Shown here piece after piece: positions 8,760 to 17,110 of a DNA stretch of 64,000 nucleotides (position 1 is its first letter; every line of letters starts with the position of its first letter). The notes beneath the pieces were generated by a model. The model was not told the DNA's origin. It saw only the letters and a list, made by a program, of their open reading frames with translations, and did not search any database. The DNA is from Herpetosiphon giganteus. GTDB lineage: Bacteria; Chloroflexota; Chloroflexia; Chloroflexales; Herpetosiphonaceae. The DNA is taken from the NCBI RefSeq assembly GCF_016907925.1, contig NZ_JAFBCZ010000014.1, positions 1 to 64,000 on the forward strand. The letters run 5' to 3'. A program made the translations under genes and the position numbers.

Positions 8760-9080
8760 CTAGCTGATGATTGCCAGCACAATCACTAATCCTGCGTGCA
8801 GCAATGCCAAGCCAGCCAAGCTCTTAAATGCGCCATCAGGTAACCAATCGGGCCAAAGCCCAGCAGTTTGCTTAATTGGCTGGCGGTCTTGGCGATAGCG
8901 CGGGTGATAACGGCCATGCACATAGCTGGCAAGCATCAGCATCACCCCTGGAATGCTATCGATTAACATTCGCAAGCCAGTGCTTAGTCCGCCAGTTTGC
9001 CAAAATGGGCTATCGATCAAGGCTAAACATGTGCCGAATAAGCCAATCATTCCCACTAAAATCTGCTTCCAATATTTCAT
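8760..9080 (-). CDS. Small hypothetical membrane protein
   Basis: 106 residues with about three hydrophobic segments (residues 6-22, 38-55 and 87-105). A charged cytoplasmic loop HGRYHPRYRQDRQPIK lies between the second and third. I recognise no family. It sits 20 bp downstream of another small membrane-protein gene on the same strand, so the two are probably co-transcribed and may form a complex. The start has GAGAACGATG context: GGAGAGAAC lies immediately before ATG. Confidence 0.6.
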   Translation of the reverse strand: MKYWKQILVGMIGLFGTCLALIDSPFWQTGGLSTGLRMLIDSIPGVMLMLASYVHGRYHPRYRQDRQPIKQTAGLWPDWLPDGAFKSLAGLALLHAGLVIVLAIIS

Positions 9081-9100
9081 CGTTCTCTCCGATTATGCGT

Positions 9101-9439
9101 TTAGAAAAACAGCTTGCTCAATAGCCACAGCGCGCCAGATCCAACCAAACCAAGCTGTAGTCCAGTCAGCACCCGTTGTTGGCTTGGGCTGAGCCACGCA
9201 TTAAATTGGGTTAGGGTTGGCTGTTGATTTGGTGCAGCATTTTCATAGCCATATTGGCGCATAAAAAGCCAGTAGTAGCCAACATTGCTCGCAACCCATA
9301 AGCCCCACGCAATCGTGACTAAACTTTTGAAATTTGCTTCAAGCGATGCGCTATTGACCAAGCTACTGGCTTGCTCAAGGCTCATACCTACGCCGCCTAG
9401 CCCGACCACAGCATACAACAGGCTATATTTTGGTTTCAT
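9101..9439 (-). CDS. Small hypothetical membrane protein
   Basis: 112 residues with three or four hydrophobic segments (YSLLYAVVGLGGVGM, LVTIAWGLWVASNVGYYWLFM, GLQLGLVGSGALWLL). Family unknown. The ATG at 9439 is preferred over a TTG four codons upstream because GGAG lies 6 nt before it. It precedes the 106-residue membrane-protein gene and probably forms a two-gene unit. It lies downstream of the response-regulator gene with a 56-bp gap, so it could be read through from that operon. Confidence 0.6.
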   Translation of the reverse strand: MKPKYSLLYAVVGLGGVGMSLEQASSLVNSASLEANFKSLVTIAWGLWVASNVGYYWLFMRQYGYENAAPNQQPTLTQFNAWLSPSQQRVLTGLQLGLVGSGALWLLSKLFF

Positions 9440-9495
9440 CGCTGGCTCCAAATATTCTGTAACGCTGTACGCAGCGTTGTTGGTTTTGATGCAGC

Positions 9496-10179
9496 TTAGT
9501 TTGCGCCATTGGGTTGCAAAATATAGCCAACGCTAGGAATCGTCACCAAATATTGCGGCTCGGCGGGGTTTGGCTCGATTTTTTGGCGCAAACGATGCAC
9601 CAGTTGTTTCAATAGGGTGCGATCGCCAATGCCATGCTGGCCCCAAACGTGGATGGTAACCTGTTCGTTGCTGACGACACGGCCTGCATTGGCCAACAAA
9701 TATTGCAGCAAGCGAAATTCGCGATTGGTCAACGAGACAAAGCCCAAGCCTTCGCGGCTAACGCTTTGGCGCTCGGTATCCAGCACCAAATCGCCTTGTT
9801 GCAAGGGCGTTGGGCGTTCGCCGCCACCGCGTCGCAACAGAGCGCGCACCCGTGCGGTGAGCGTGCGAGGGCTAAATGGCTTGTTGAGATAATCGTCAGC
9901 GCCGCCATCCAAGCCCCGAATCAAATCATCTTCGCTGTTGCGCACAGTCAGCAACATTACTGGCACAGCCGATTGGGCACGAATTCGGCGACAAACTTCA
10001 AAGCCATCCAAACCTGGCATATTTACATCGAGAATCACCAATTCTGGTTGTTCGCTGGCAAATTGGGTTAAGGCTTGGGTTCCATCGGCAGCTTGCACCA
10101 CGGTATAGCCTGCTTGGCTCAGGGCAAAGCCAATTAAGCCGCGTAATTCAGCATCATCATCAACGACTAAAATTTTCAT
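9496..10179 (-). CDS. OmpR/PhoB-family response regulator
   Basis: 227 residues. The receiver domain (residues 1-120) has the acidic pair DDD at 7-9, the phospho-acceptor D51 in LVILDVNMPGLDG, and the conserved K in YLNKPFS. The C-terminal winged-helix DNA-binding domain (about 130-225) includes TNREFRLLQYLLANAGRVVSNEQ and LLKQLVHRLRQKIEP. The start at 10179 is preferred because GAGGAA lies just upstream. It overlaps the last 20 nt of the histidine-kinase gene and is therefore translationally coupled to it. Targets are unknown. Confidence 0.93.
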   Translation of the reverse strand: MKILVVDDDAELRGLIGFALSQAGYTVVQAADGTQALTQFASEQPELVILDVNMPGLDGFEVCRRIRAQSAVPVMLLTVRNSEDDLIRGLDGGADDYLNKPFSPRTLTARVRALLRRGGGERPTPLQQGDLVLDTERQSVSREGLGFVSLTNREFRLLQYLLANAGRVVSNEQVTIHVWGQHGIGDRTLLKQLVHRLRQKIEPNPAEPQYLVTIPSVGYILQPNGAN

Positions 10180-12208
10180 CGCTTCCTCTGGGTAATTCAA
10201 TCACAATCCGCGTGCCAAGGCTGCGAGCTGGTACATGAATGCGGCCATCGTGGCGCTCAATAATTGATTGAACGATCCACAAGCCCAAGCCTGCGCCGCT
10301 TTGCTCTGGCTCGTTGCGCCCGCGCACAAACAGGCGAAACGGCGATTCGCTGGGCGATGGCGGCATTCCTGGGCCTTCATCTTCGACCCAAACCTGCAAA
10401 TGCTCGGCGCTTACCTCACCACCAATGCCAATGGTGCTATCGGGCGGCGAGAATTTGCTGGCATTGGCAAGCAGATTGACAAACACTTGGGTTAATCTGG
10501 TGGCATCGCCAGCCACATTCGGCAGTGGATAGGGCAAATCGACCTCGACTTGCTGGCGGCGTTGTTGAATTAATGGCAACATCAACTCAACTGCGGCCTC
10601 GACGACCGCATCTAAGGCGATTTCGCTGCGTCGAATCGTCAATTGGCCCGCTTCGATGCGCGCACTTTCCAACAAATTATCGATCAAATAGGTTAAGCGC
10701 AAGGCTCCACGCTGTAATGATACGATCAGTTGGCGAATTTGGGCGGTCGAAAGTTGCGGTAATTGATCAAGCAGCAGCTCCAACGAAGCTAATTGGGCTG
10801 AGAGCGGGGTGCGAAACTCATGCGAAATAGTCGCCAAAATTGTATCGCGCAAACGGCGTGAAGTTTCAATATCGGTTTCATCACGCATCACTTGAACATG
10901 ATTGTGCTCAAGATCACCCGAACTGGTGATAATTACGGTGCGGCGGCGACCATCGCGCAACTGTAAATGCTCGGTGGCTTGGGCTTGACCGCGAAAACGG
11001 GCATGAATAATCGGGCAAGCTTGCTCACAAGGCCGCACGCCATCGATCAACTGTGGCTGCAAGACATCGCCACAAAAGCGCCCAATTGCCTGCTCAGGCT
11101 CGATGCCAAGCATGCTTGCTGCTTGTTGATTCAAATAGCGAATTCGCCGATCGCGATCGACGGTAAACACGCCTTCGACAATGCCCGCCAAAATAGCGTT
11201 GGCCTCAGATTGTTGGCGCTGAAGATCGGCAGTCAGGCCGCGCAGGCGTTGGCGCATATCTTCCAAGGTGCCAGCAAGCGTGCCAACCTCAACGCCTTTG
11301 GCGGGAGCCACGGGCGTGGTTAAATCGCCGCGACCAATTTGGGCGGCGGCTTTGGTCAAACGCCGCAACGGCCCGCCAACGTAGCGCCCAACCAACAAAT
11401 TGAGGCCAAAGGCCAAAACTCCGCCAACCAAGGCAATTGTGAGCAACACTTCGCTGAGCCGCTGCGCCGAATTGCGAATTTGAGTATCGGGCAGGGTCAC
11501 ACTGACAACGCCAATTGGCTGGCCAGTGCTGGCGAGTAGCGGGGCGCTCGCGATGTACTGATGTTGCGCGCGCAAATAGCTATCGGTGGTTGAGTTTGTG
11601 TTGAGCGCCGCAGTTTGGGTTTGGCTTAATGGATCGTTGGCGTTGCTCAGGCGCTGTTGCGGCACAATCGCCACAGGCAAACTCAGAATAGTCGATAATT
11701 CAGCTTGATACTGTTGGTCAAGCTCGATCCAAACCGCGACAATGACGCTCGGATCGGTGGCGAGTGGCACGCGGGCAGCTAAGCGCAACAACGGGCCATC
11801 GAGCAATAATGCCCGATCTTCGAGGGCTGGCATGGCCGGAACCTCAGCTCCAACCGCGATTAATAGCTGGCCATCTTGATAGATTGCACAGCCCGCGAGA
11901 TCACTGGTGGCTTGAAATTGGCTCAAAAATGTGCTGAGCGCAGCTTGATCATTGGTTTGCAACAAGCGGGCGAGAGTTGGGCGTTCGGCCAGCAGTTGCG
12001 CGGTTGTCAATACCTCGTTGCCTGAACGCTTCACATCGTTTTGAGCGATTGCAACGCCTTGGCGTACTCGGGCTAAGCCTTGATCATCGCCCAATTCGAG
12101 CAACAAGCTAATTGCCACCGTCGCAATTCCGACGATGGCAATGATTAACACAGCTAAGTTTACGCCGATCAGCAGCGTTGGTAGGCGAATTTTAGGCCGT
12201 AATTGCAT
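10160..12208 (-). CDS. Sensor histidine kinase with extracytoplasmic sensor, HAMP and PAS
   Basis: 682 residues. Transmembrane helix 1 at about 12-37, an extracytoplasmic sensor of about 210 residues, helix 2 at about 252-275, HAMP about 276-330, and PAS about 335-445. The dimerisation domain carries H463 in ISHEFRTPLS. The ATPase domain has N582 (NLLANASKF), DEGPG at 610-614 and GAGLGL at 638-643. The PAS domain has cysteines 379, 394 and 398 (CEQACP), a set that might bind a metal cluster or sense redox state. It is paired with the overlapping OmpR-family regulator. The signal is unknown. Confidence 0.93.
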   Translation of the reverse strand: MQLRPKIRLPTLLIGVNLAVLIIAIVGIATVAISLLLELGDDQGLARVRQGVAIAQNDVKRSGNEVLTTAQLLAERPTLARLLQTNDQAALSTFLSQFQATSDLAGCAIYQDGQLLIAVGAEVPAMPALEDRALLLDGPLLRLAARVPLATDPSVIVAVWIELDQQYQAELSTILSLPVAIVPQQRLSNANDPLSQTQTAALNTNSTTDSYLRAQHQYIASAPLLASTGQPIGVVSVTLPDTQIRNSAQRLSEVLLTIALVGGVLAFGLNLLVGRYVGGPLRRLTKAAAQIGRGDLTTPVAPAKGVEVGTLAGTLEDMRQRLRGLTADLQRQQSEANAILAGIVEGVFTVDRDRRIRYLNQQAASMLGIEPEQAIGRFCGDVLQPQLIDGVRPCEQACPIIHARFRGQAQATEHLQLRDGRRRTVIITSSGDLEHNHVQVMRDETDIETSRRLRDTILATISHEFRTPLSAQLASLELLLDQLPQLSTAQIRQLIVSLQRGALRLTYLIDNLLESARIEAGQLTIRRSEIALDAVVEAAVELMLPLIQQRRQQVEVDLPYPLPNVAGDATRLTQVFVNLLANASKFSPPDSTIGIGGEVSAEHLQVWVEDEGPGMPPSPSESPFRLFVRGRNEPEQSGAGLGLWIVQSIIERHDGRIHVPARSLGTRIVIELPRGSDENFSR

Positions 12209-12235
12209 CTCGATACCGCTGCACTATAAGGTTGA

Positions 12236-12357
12236 TCCACGAAGCGCATGAAGGACACGAAGGATTGGAACCGCGAAGATCGCGAAGGCCACGAAGGCTC
12301 AGTTTTTTAGCCACAGATTCCACAGATTCTGTTTCTGCTGCCCTTGATGCTAGGTTG
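12236..12357. repeat. Purine-rich 9-mer array (CACGAAG type) upstream of the kinase gene
   Basis: Repeats of the CACGAAGGA / CGCGAAGAT type with 8-9 bp spacing, then GCCACAGATTCCACAGATT. On the plus strand it is purine-rich, so relative to the minus-strand kinase gene it is pyrimidine-rich and lies 5' of the start. No coding sequence is seen. Confidence 0.75.
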
Positions 12358-12359
12358 TA

Positions 12360-12496
12360 AGATCCCCTCACCCCCAGCCCCTCTCCCACTGAACGCGGGC
12401 GAGGGGAGCACGGATTCAGCGGTTCCCCCTCTCCCGTCGAACGGGAGAGGGGGCTAGGGGGTGAGGGGGAAAACCGTCACGCAATGTACCAGTACA
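12360..12496. repeat. MITE-like GC-rich palindromic element, copy 2 (left end truncated)
   Basis: Starts with CCCCTCACCCCCAGCCCCTCTCCC and ends with GAGAGGGGGCTAGGGGGTGAGGG. After that comes the family right end AATGTACCAGTACA. The left TGTACTGG-type end is not recognisable. Confidence 0.7.
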
Positions 12497-12598
12497 GCTA
12501 CAGGCTATTGGCTAGCGGACGATCGGTGTGATTTCCTGCCAATCATTCATCCAAAAGCCCTGGTTTTTCGCCACATATTAGCCAGATTATGTTCTTTT

Positions 12599-12820
12599 TC
12601 GCCACGAATGCCACGAATTGCACGAACAAGGTTTCGATAGCCCAAAGCCCATAGCCATCGTTCCTCTGCGCCTCTGCGTTAAAAACGGAACTCGATCCCT
12701 CGCCCCTATTTTGCCTTTTGCCTTCTGCCTTGGATTATGTTCTATGCTCTATGTTCTATGTTCTGACTTTCATCCCTCATAATTCATCCTTCTGACTTTC
12801 GCTATGTTCTATGTTCTTTA
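12599..12820. repeat. Composite heptamer array running into the end of the glpB-like gene
   Basis: Contains GCCACGAATTGCACGAA, CTCTGCGCCTCTGCG, TTTTGCCTTCTGCC, and runs of CTATGTT/CTATGCT heptamers with CATCCCTCATAATTCATCC. The last heptamers (12802-12818) form the 3' end of the glpB-like gene: in gene orientation AAAGAACATAGAACATAG encodes K-E-H-R-T and the stop. Confidence 0.85.
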
Positions 12821-14007
12821 AACGCTTGGGTGGCACTTGCAAGGGCTAAACCCTCAACCCAGCGCTCGCGAATCGGGTCGCATCCGGCGAGAGCGGCCCC
12901 AACAATTTGCAAATTTTCGGCAATTGGCTGGTGCTCTGTATCAATTGGCTGGAGCTGTTGATTAACTGCAATGCCTGCTTGAAAGAGCTGATGTTGCTGG
13001 TGAAGATTGGGTTCGAACCACTGATCGCGCTCGGCTGGTTGCTGGACTGGCAAATTGAGCGCGGTTTCACGCAGCAGGTTGGGATAATCGGCGCGTAATC
13101 CACCGCCGCCAATGCCGCCAGTTGCCAAAATATAGTGCTTGGCGCTGTGGCGTTGTTCGCGGGCGGCGGCAGCGCTATATACTGCAACCAGCCGTTGGTG
13201 CTGAAACTCGCCGCGAATAACTTCTGCATTCAGTTGAATACGGCCATTTAACTGCTCAAAATGGCTGATTAACATGCGTTGCAAGCGTAATCCGGCCACA
13301 TTGGTTGGCAAGGTTGGCACTTCGGCCACCAAACAGCCCAAGCTGGTTTGCAGTTCATTAACTATACTTGCGCTCTGGTCGAGGCCAAGAATTGCGGGAA
13401 ACAGCAGGAGTTGTGCATCGTCGCGAATCTGATCGATCTGCTTGATGAGCGCTTGGCGAAAACTGGCTTGCTCGCATAAACGGGCCAAATTGACGCTATT
13501 GAAATCGCGGCTGCGTTGGCTTGGTGGCATCGTTAAATATGTGCCACGAGCGGCAATCCCTTGTTCTGCGAGCCGCGCTGCCAACAACGGCGGAAAGAAA
13601 TCGCGCAATTCGTGAAAACCAAGCACCAAGACCCGATAATTGCTGATGATCGAGCGTTCTGCGTTGATCATCGTTAAGGGAACGGCGTTGGTTGGCCGCC
13701 ACGTGCCAATTGCGGTTGGCAACCACGCATGCTGGCGCTTAGCAATAAAGCGATAGCCCTGCTGCTCGCTGAATTGCAGCCAAGCTTGGGTTGCTGGTTC
13801 CAGCGCTGATTGAATGGTCGAGAAAGGATGGTGAGCGCTTGGTTCGGCTGGTGGTTGGTGCGGCCAAAGATCAAGGCAGCCACTGCTCCACGGCAACGTG
13901 CCATGGCCCTTGGCCAACAACGTGACGCTTCGGCCTGCTTGGGCATGCAGAATCGCGCTCCACAAGCCTGCAAGGCCTGCGCCAATTACCAACACATCAG
14001 CTTGCAC
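12802..14007 (-). CDS. GlpB-like FAD-binding subunit (anaerobic glycerol-3-phosphate dehydrogenase type)
   Basis: 401 residues, close to the usual length of GlpB (about 420). The N-terminal dinucleotide motif VLVIGAGLAGLWSA is followed by WSSGCLDLWP, LVLGFHELRDFFPP, SVNLARLCE, EVPTLPTNVAGLRLQ and YILATGGIGGGGL, all in the order seen in GlpB. GlpB links the catalytic flavoprotein GlpA to the quinone pool. No glpA or glpC lies in this window; the gene is instead last in a five-gene run with NuoB-like, NuoH-like and ABC genes. GTG start with GGAG 7 nt upstream, inside the last codons of the permease gene. The final five codons and stop are made by a heptamer repeat. Confidence 0.85.
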   Translation of the reverse strand: MQADVLVIGAGLAGLWSAILHAQAGRSVTLLAKGHGTLPWSSGCLDLWPHQPPAEPSAHHPFSTIQSALEPATQAWLQFSEQQGYRFIAKRQHAWLPTAIGTWRPTNAVPLTMINAERSIISNYRVLVLGFHELRDFFPPLLAARLAEQGIAARGTYLTMPPSQRSRDFNSVNLARLCEQASFRQALIKQIDQIRDDAQLLLFPAILGLDQSASIVNELQTSLGCLVAEVPTLPTNVAGLRLQRMLISHFEQLNGRIQLNAEVIRGEFQHQRLVAVYSAAAAREQRHSAKHYILATGGIGGGGLRADYPNLLRETALNLPVQQPAERDQWFEPNLHQQHQLFQAGIAVNQQLQPIDTEHQPIAENLQIVGAALAGCDPIRERWVEGLALASATQAFKEHRT

Positions 14008-14009
14008 GC

Positions 14010-14789
14010 TTAGGCTCCTAGAATAATATCGCGGCGTTCAAAGGCAAAAAAGCCAAAGGCGCTGACCGCAATTAACAGGGCCATTTGACCACCCAAAATT
14101 GCCAAGGCTTGATTGATATTGCTCTCGTAGGCTTGGCGGGTAACGGCTAGCTCAAAGCCTGCGAAAAGCGGCGTTAATGGAATGCCAACGATGGTGCGAA
14201 TAGCGGCCAAAATTTTGCCCAAGCTGCCATTCGGGGCAAAGGTATTGGTAAAAATATCGCTGGTGCTCAACGAAGCCAAGGCAACTACGCCCAAAATGCT
14301 CAAGCGCCAGCCTTGCGATAAGACCAAGCTGGAAAGCAACAGCACCAACGCGGTTACTAAGGCAATATCTAAAATAAGCGGCAACGCGCCAGCGCCCCAA
14401 ATCACTGCATCCCACAAAACAGGTTTATTGATCAGCGTGACGATTAGCGTGCAGAGCAACAGATTCATTAGGCTAATTAAAAAAGCGACTAAAAATAAGC
14501 CAACCAAATAGCCTTTGCGCCCAAGCGAGCGCGCTAAAACGACATAGCCCTGTGGTCGATTGCCCATACCTGCCATCATTGTGGTAGTGAAAATTGTTTG
14601 ACATAATACAAAAATGGCGGTCATGCCAAAGAATTGAGTTGCGGTGAGCTGGGCGGCTGTATTTGGTTTGCGCAGAAACACATAAGCAAAAATAATTAAT
14701 GCGCCAAACTCAATTAAGAAACGCCCAGAGCGTTTATATTCGCTCCAGATAAAGCCTGTCCAAGCCCAAATTTGCCGAAGCTTTGCCAT
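14010..14789 (-). CDS. ABC-2-type transporter permease
   Basis: 259 residues with about six hydrophobic helices. The N-terminal FIWSEYKRSGRFLIEFGALIIFAYVFLRK and the loop RSLGRKGYLVG are typical of ABC-2 exporters. It is paired with the preceding ATPase gene (TAATG overlap) and followed 2 nt later by the glpB-like gene. The substrate is unknown; operon context suggests a role linked to the redox-like proteins encoded alongside. Confidence 0.85.
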   Translation of the reverse strand: MAKLRQIWAWTGFIWSEYKRSGRFLIEFGALIIFAYVFLRKPNTAAQLTATQFFGMTAIFVLCQTIFTTTMMAGMGNRPQGYVVLARSLGRKGYLVGLFLVAFLISLMNLLLCTLIVTLINKPVLWDAVIWGAGALPLILDIALVTALVLLLSSLVLSQGWRLSILGVVALASLSTSDIFTNTFAPNGSLGKILAAIRTIVGIPLTPLFAGFELAVTRQAYESNINQALAILGGQMALLIAVSAFGFFAFERRDIILGA

Positions 14790-15760
14790 TATTGCTGCTC
14801 CTCGTTCGCTAACAAACTATCAAGAATTGCCAGCGGTGCTTGGGGCTGCATTTCTGCTGGTGGTTCTTTGCCCGATACAACGTGCAGGTACAGGTCGCGC
14901 AGATTGCCAAGCGTCGGTTGCAAGCTCGACACTGTGTAGCCTTCATCAAGCAGCAATTGCAATAACCGCCCTTGCAAGGCTGGGTTATTCTCGGGCACGG
15001 TGATAAAGCGATCATCGCGCACAATGCTGGGGTCAATCGAACGCAAGGCAAAATCGAGCGCATCGGTTGGAGTTTCTTTCAGTGTCAGCACGATGCCATT
15101 GGTGCCCGTTAGTTGGGCTAAATCGGTTTCGGCGGCCAGCGCGCCTTGGACTAAAATGCCCACCCGATTGCAAACCGCCTCGATCTCATCAAGCTGGTGC
15201 GAGCAAATTAAAATTGTATGGCCTTGACTGCGTAGATCGAGCAGGAGATCGCGCATTTCGAGTTGGCCTTGGGGGTCGAGGCCCGATGATGGCTCGTCGA
15301 TCAGCAAGAGTTGCGGGTCGGCAAGCAAGGCTTGGGCAATCCCAACCCGCTGAGTCATCCCCTTGGAATAGGTGCGCATGCGCTTATCGGCGGCTTCAGT
15401 CAGGCCCACCAATTCGAGCAAATCGTTGACCCGACTTGCGAGGCTTGGGCCACGTTGGCCGCCAAAATTGCCCATATAGGTCAAATATTCGCGGGCGCTG
15501 CAATGGGTGTGGTAGCGCAAGCGTTCTGGCAAATAGCCAATTTGGCCGTGCATGGCGGCAGGCGTTTTGCCAAAAACCTCAATCCGGCCACTATCGGGGT
15601 ATAAAAAGCCCATAATTAAATGAATTAAGGTCGATTTGCCAGCGCCATTTGCCCCCAGCAATCCATAAACTTGGCCTTCTTGGACCATCAAATTCAACTG
15701 GCGCAAGATCGTGGTTGTATCAAAACTTTTGACAATCTTTTCAAGCAAGAGTGCTGTCAT
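14789..15760 (-). CDS. ABC transporter ATP-binding protein (exporter class)
   Basis: 323 residues. Walker A GANGAGKST at 36-44, a divergent signature YSKGMTQR at 131-138, Walker B LLLIDEPSSGLD from 151, and the switch histidine in CSHQLDEIE. A C-terminal extension of about 100 residues (after residue 215) matches the CcmA/DrrA-type class that pairs with ABC-2 permeases. It is third in the five-gene operon, 9 nt after the NuoH-like gene, and overlaps the permease start by 1 nt. GGGAGAAGG just before ATG. Confidence 0.93.
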   Translation of the reverse strand: MTALLLEKIVKSFDTTTILRQLNLMVQEGQVYGLLGANGAGKSTLIHLIMGFLYPDSGRIEVFGKTPAAMHGQIGYLPERLRYHTHCSAREYLTYMGNFGGQRGPSLASRVNDLLELVGLTEAADKRMRTYSKGMTQRVGIAQALLADPQLLLIDEPSSGLDPQGQLEMRDLLLDLRSQGHTILICSHQLDEIEAVCNRVGILVQGALAAETDLAQLTGTNGIVLTLKETPTDALDFALRSIDPSIVRDDRFITVPENNPALQGRLLQLLLDEGYTVSSLQPTLGNLRDLYLHVVSGKEPPAEMQPQAPLAILDSLLANEEQQ

Positions 15761-15769
15761 ACCTTCTCC

Positions 15770-16615
15770 CTACATCCAACGCTGCATGACAACCAAGACA
15801 ATGCCGCTGAGCAAGGCCACTGGCAAGGCGCGCGTATAGCACCAACGCAAGCTTTCGTTCAACGGCTGGCGCACGGTTGAGCCGTTGATGTAGCGGCCAA
15901 CTCCAGCCAAGGCCAAGGTCGTGGCAACGGTCAAGGCTATGTGCAGTGACCAATGCAAGCCTGCCGTAATTGGAAAGCCCAATAGTGGAATTAATGTGAG
16001 CAGGACGGTTGCACGAATTGCCCGCCCCCACTGGGCTAGCTCGGCGCTAGCGCGATTGAGTTCGGCTTCGGGGCCGCCAGGCGTTAAGCTCCAATCGTGG
16101 GCAAATGGCCCCCAACCCAGTGCAACCGGCAACGCCATGGCTGCGGCAATCAAGGCCAACACCCGCGCTGGCACAATGTTCCATTGCCAATTATCGCCTG
16201 TCCAGAGCGCAACGCCCAAGGCCAACCACAAGACAATCCGGCCTGCGCTACTCAATTGGGCCTCACGCATGGCTGCGCGCACGCTCGAAGCCGCCAAACT
16301 TTGCAAACCAGGCATCAGCGCCAGCATAAACGAGGTTTCGAGCAAGGCCCAAGCTAGCCACAATTGGCCTAATCGCGGAGTTGCCAGCGGTGAGCCAGCC
16401 CATGGCAAAAATGCAGGTGCAATTAAGCCCAAGAGCGCTGCGATTGCCAGACTAAGCGAGGTTTTGCCTCGCAATGCCGCTAATAGCCCGCGGCTCAAGC
16501 CACCCCCGGGCGCGTGCAACTTGGTAATCCCAATCACGGCGAGGGTCAAGAGCATTGTGGTAAGCATGCCTGGGTAGAGCAACGCAGCAATCAATTGTTC
16601 AATTAATGTATTCAT
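15770..16615 (-). CDS. Integral membrane protein, distant NuoH/HycD-like
   Basis: 281 residues with seven or eight hydrophobic helices. The layout recalls complex I subunit H and hydrogenase HycD. Helix 1 begins ALLYPGMLTT. A central LMPGLQSLAASSVRAAMREAQ stretch sits where NuoH has its conserved small-residue/arginine segment. A cytosolic loop GGPEAELNRASAELAQWGRAI sits where HycD has TxLEL...E...YSG. Similarity is weak and is my reading, not a search result. It follows the NuoB-like gene by 9 nt, which supports the idea. Most of the acidic quinone-site residues of NuoH are missing. Confidence 0.55.
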   Translation of the reverse strand: MNTLIEQLIAALLYPGMLTTMLLTLAVIGITKLHAPGGGLSRGLLAALRGKTSLSLAIAALLGLIAPAFLPWAGSPLATPRLGQLWLAWALLETSFMLALMPGLQSLAASSVRAAMREAQLSSAGRIVLWLALGVALWTGDNWQWNIVPARVLALIAAAMALPVALGWGPFAHDWSLTPGGPEAELNRASAELAQWGRAIRATVLLTLIPLLGFPITAGLHWSLHIALTVATTLALAGVGRYINGSTVRQPLNESLRWCYTRALPVALLSGIVLVVMQRWM

Positions 16616-16624
16616 AAGCGACCT

Positions 16625-16999
16625 TTAGTGTTTGGCGGTACGGGCGTTGAGTGCCTGAACGATGCCAGCCTGAATTGCCGTCACTGTCGGCGGATCGCCA
16701 TCGATTTTCGCAGCAACCTGAATTTCTGGCAGTTCGGCCAAGCCGCCGCGCCCAAACGGATGCCCATCGATGCTGGCGCGGCCCAAGGCAATCAGCGGCG
16801 CACGATCAACGATAAAATCGCGCCAAACATTCATGAGTGCTGGGCGCAACAAGAGTGGAATTGGCCCGGTCAGCACAAAAATATCAGCATGGGCCGGAGT
16901 GGCTGCCCAGGTTAGGTTGCGCGCGCTGCGGATAGCCTCGGCTAAAATGCGAACTTCGATGCCGGTTGAGCCAGCATTTAGGTGATAAACCGCAATCAC
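16625..16999 (-). CDS. NuoB/HycG-like protein lacking all cluster cysteines
   Basis: 124 residues from the preferred GTG. YHLNAGSTGIEVRILAEAI aligns with the NAGSCNGCDIE motif of NuoB/HycG. TPAHADIFVLTGPI aligns with the SPRHADVLLVTGP motif, and PLIALGRASIDGHPFGRGG with the VIAMGACACSGG.F region. In a true NuoB these sites hold the cysteines of the N2 4Fe-4S cluster; here the protein has no cysteine at all. It therefore cannot hold that cluster and may be a structural or regulatory relic. GTG is chosen because GGAGG lies 5 nt upstream; an ATG four codons earlier has no RBS. First gene of the five-gene operon. Confidence 0.65.
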   Translation of the reverse strand: MIAVYHLNAGSTGIEVRILAEAIRSARNLTWAATPAHADIFVLTGPIPLLLRPALMNVWRDFIVDRAPLIALGRASIDGHPFGRGGLAELPEIQVAAKIDGDPPTVTAIQAGIVQALNARTAKH

Positions 17000-17031
17000 G
17001 CTGACCTCCATTTCGTATGAAACCGCGTGCT

Positions 17032-17037
17032 AGTATA
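17032..17037 (-). promoter_or_regulatory. Putative extended -10 element of the five-gene operon
   Basis: On the minus strand TGGTATACT gives an extended -10 about 33 nt upstream of the GTG start of the NuoB-like gene. The -35 position reads CGCAAT, which is weak. Confidence 0.4.
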
Positions 17038-17069
17038 CCAGAGTCTGGGGGGCTATTGCGTGAGGAGTT

Positions 17070-17105
17070 TGATTCGGCATACAGCGTGTGCTCTATGCCG
17101 AATCA
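17070..17105. terminator. Hairpin between the glycosidase gene and the five-gene operon
   Basis: TGATTCGGCAT and ATGCCGAATCA form a perfect 11-bp stem with a 14-nt loop, 5 nt after the stop of the minus-strand glycosidase. No clear T run follows on the minus strand, so it may need Rho or act mainly as an mRNA end-protecting hairpin. Confidence 0.6.
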
Positions 17106-17110
17106 ATGGT

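Noticed and set aside
12192-12389. 65-codon frame upstream of the kinase gene
   Set aside because: Mostly 9-mer repeat and MITE sequence.
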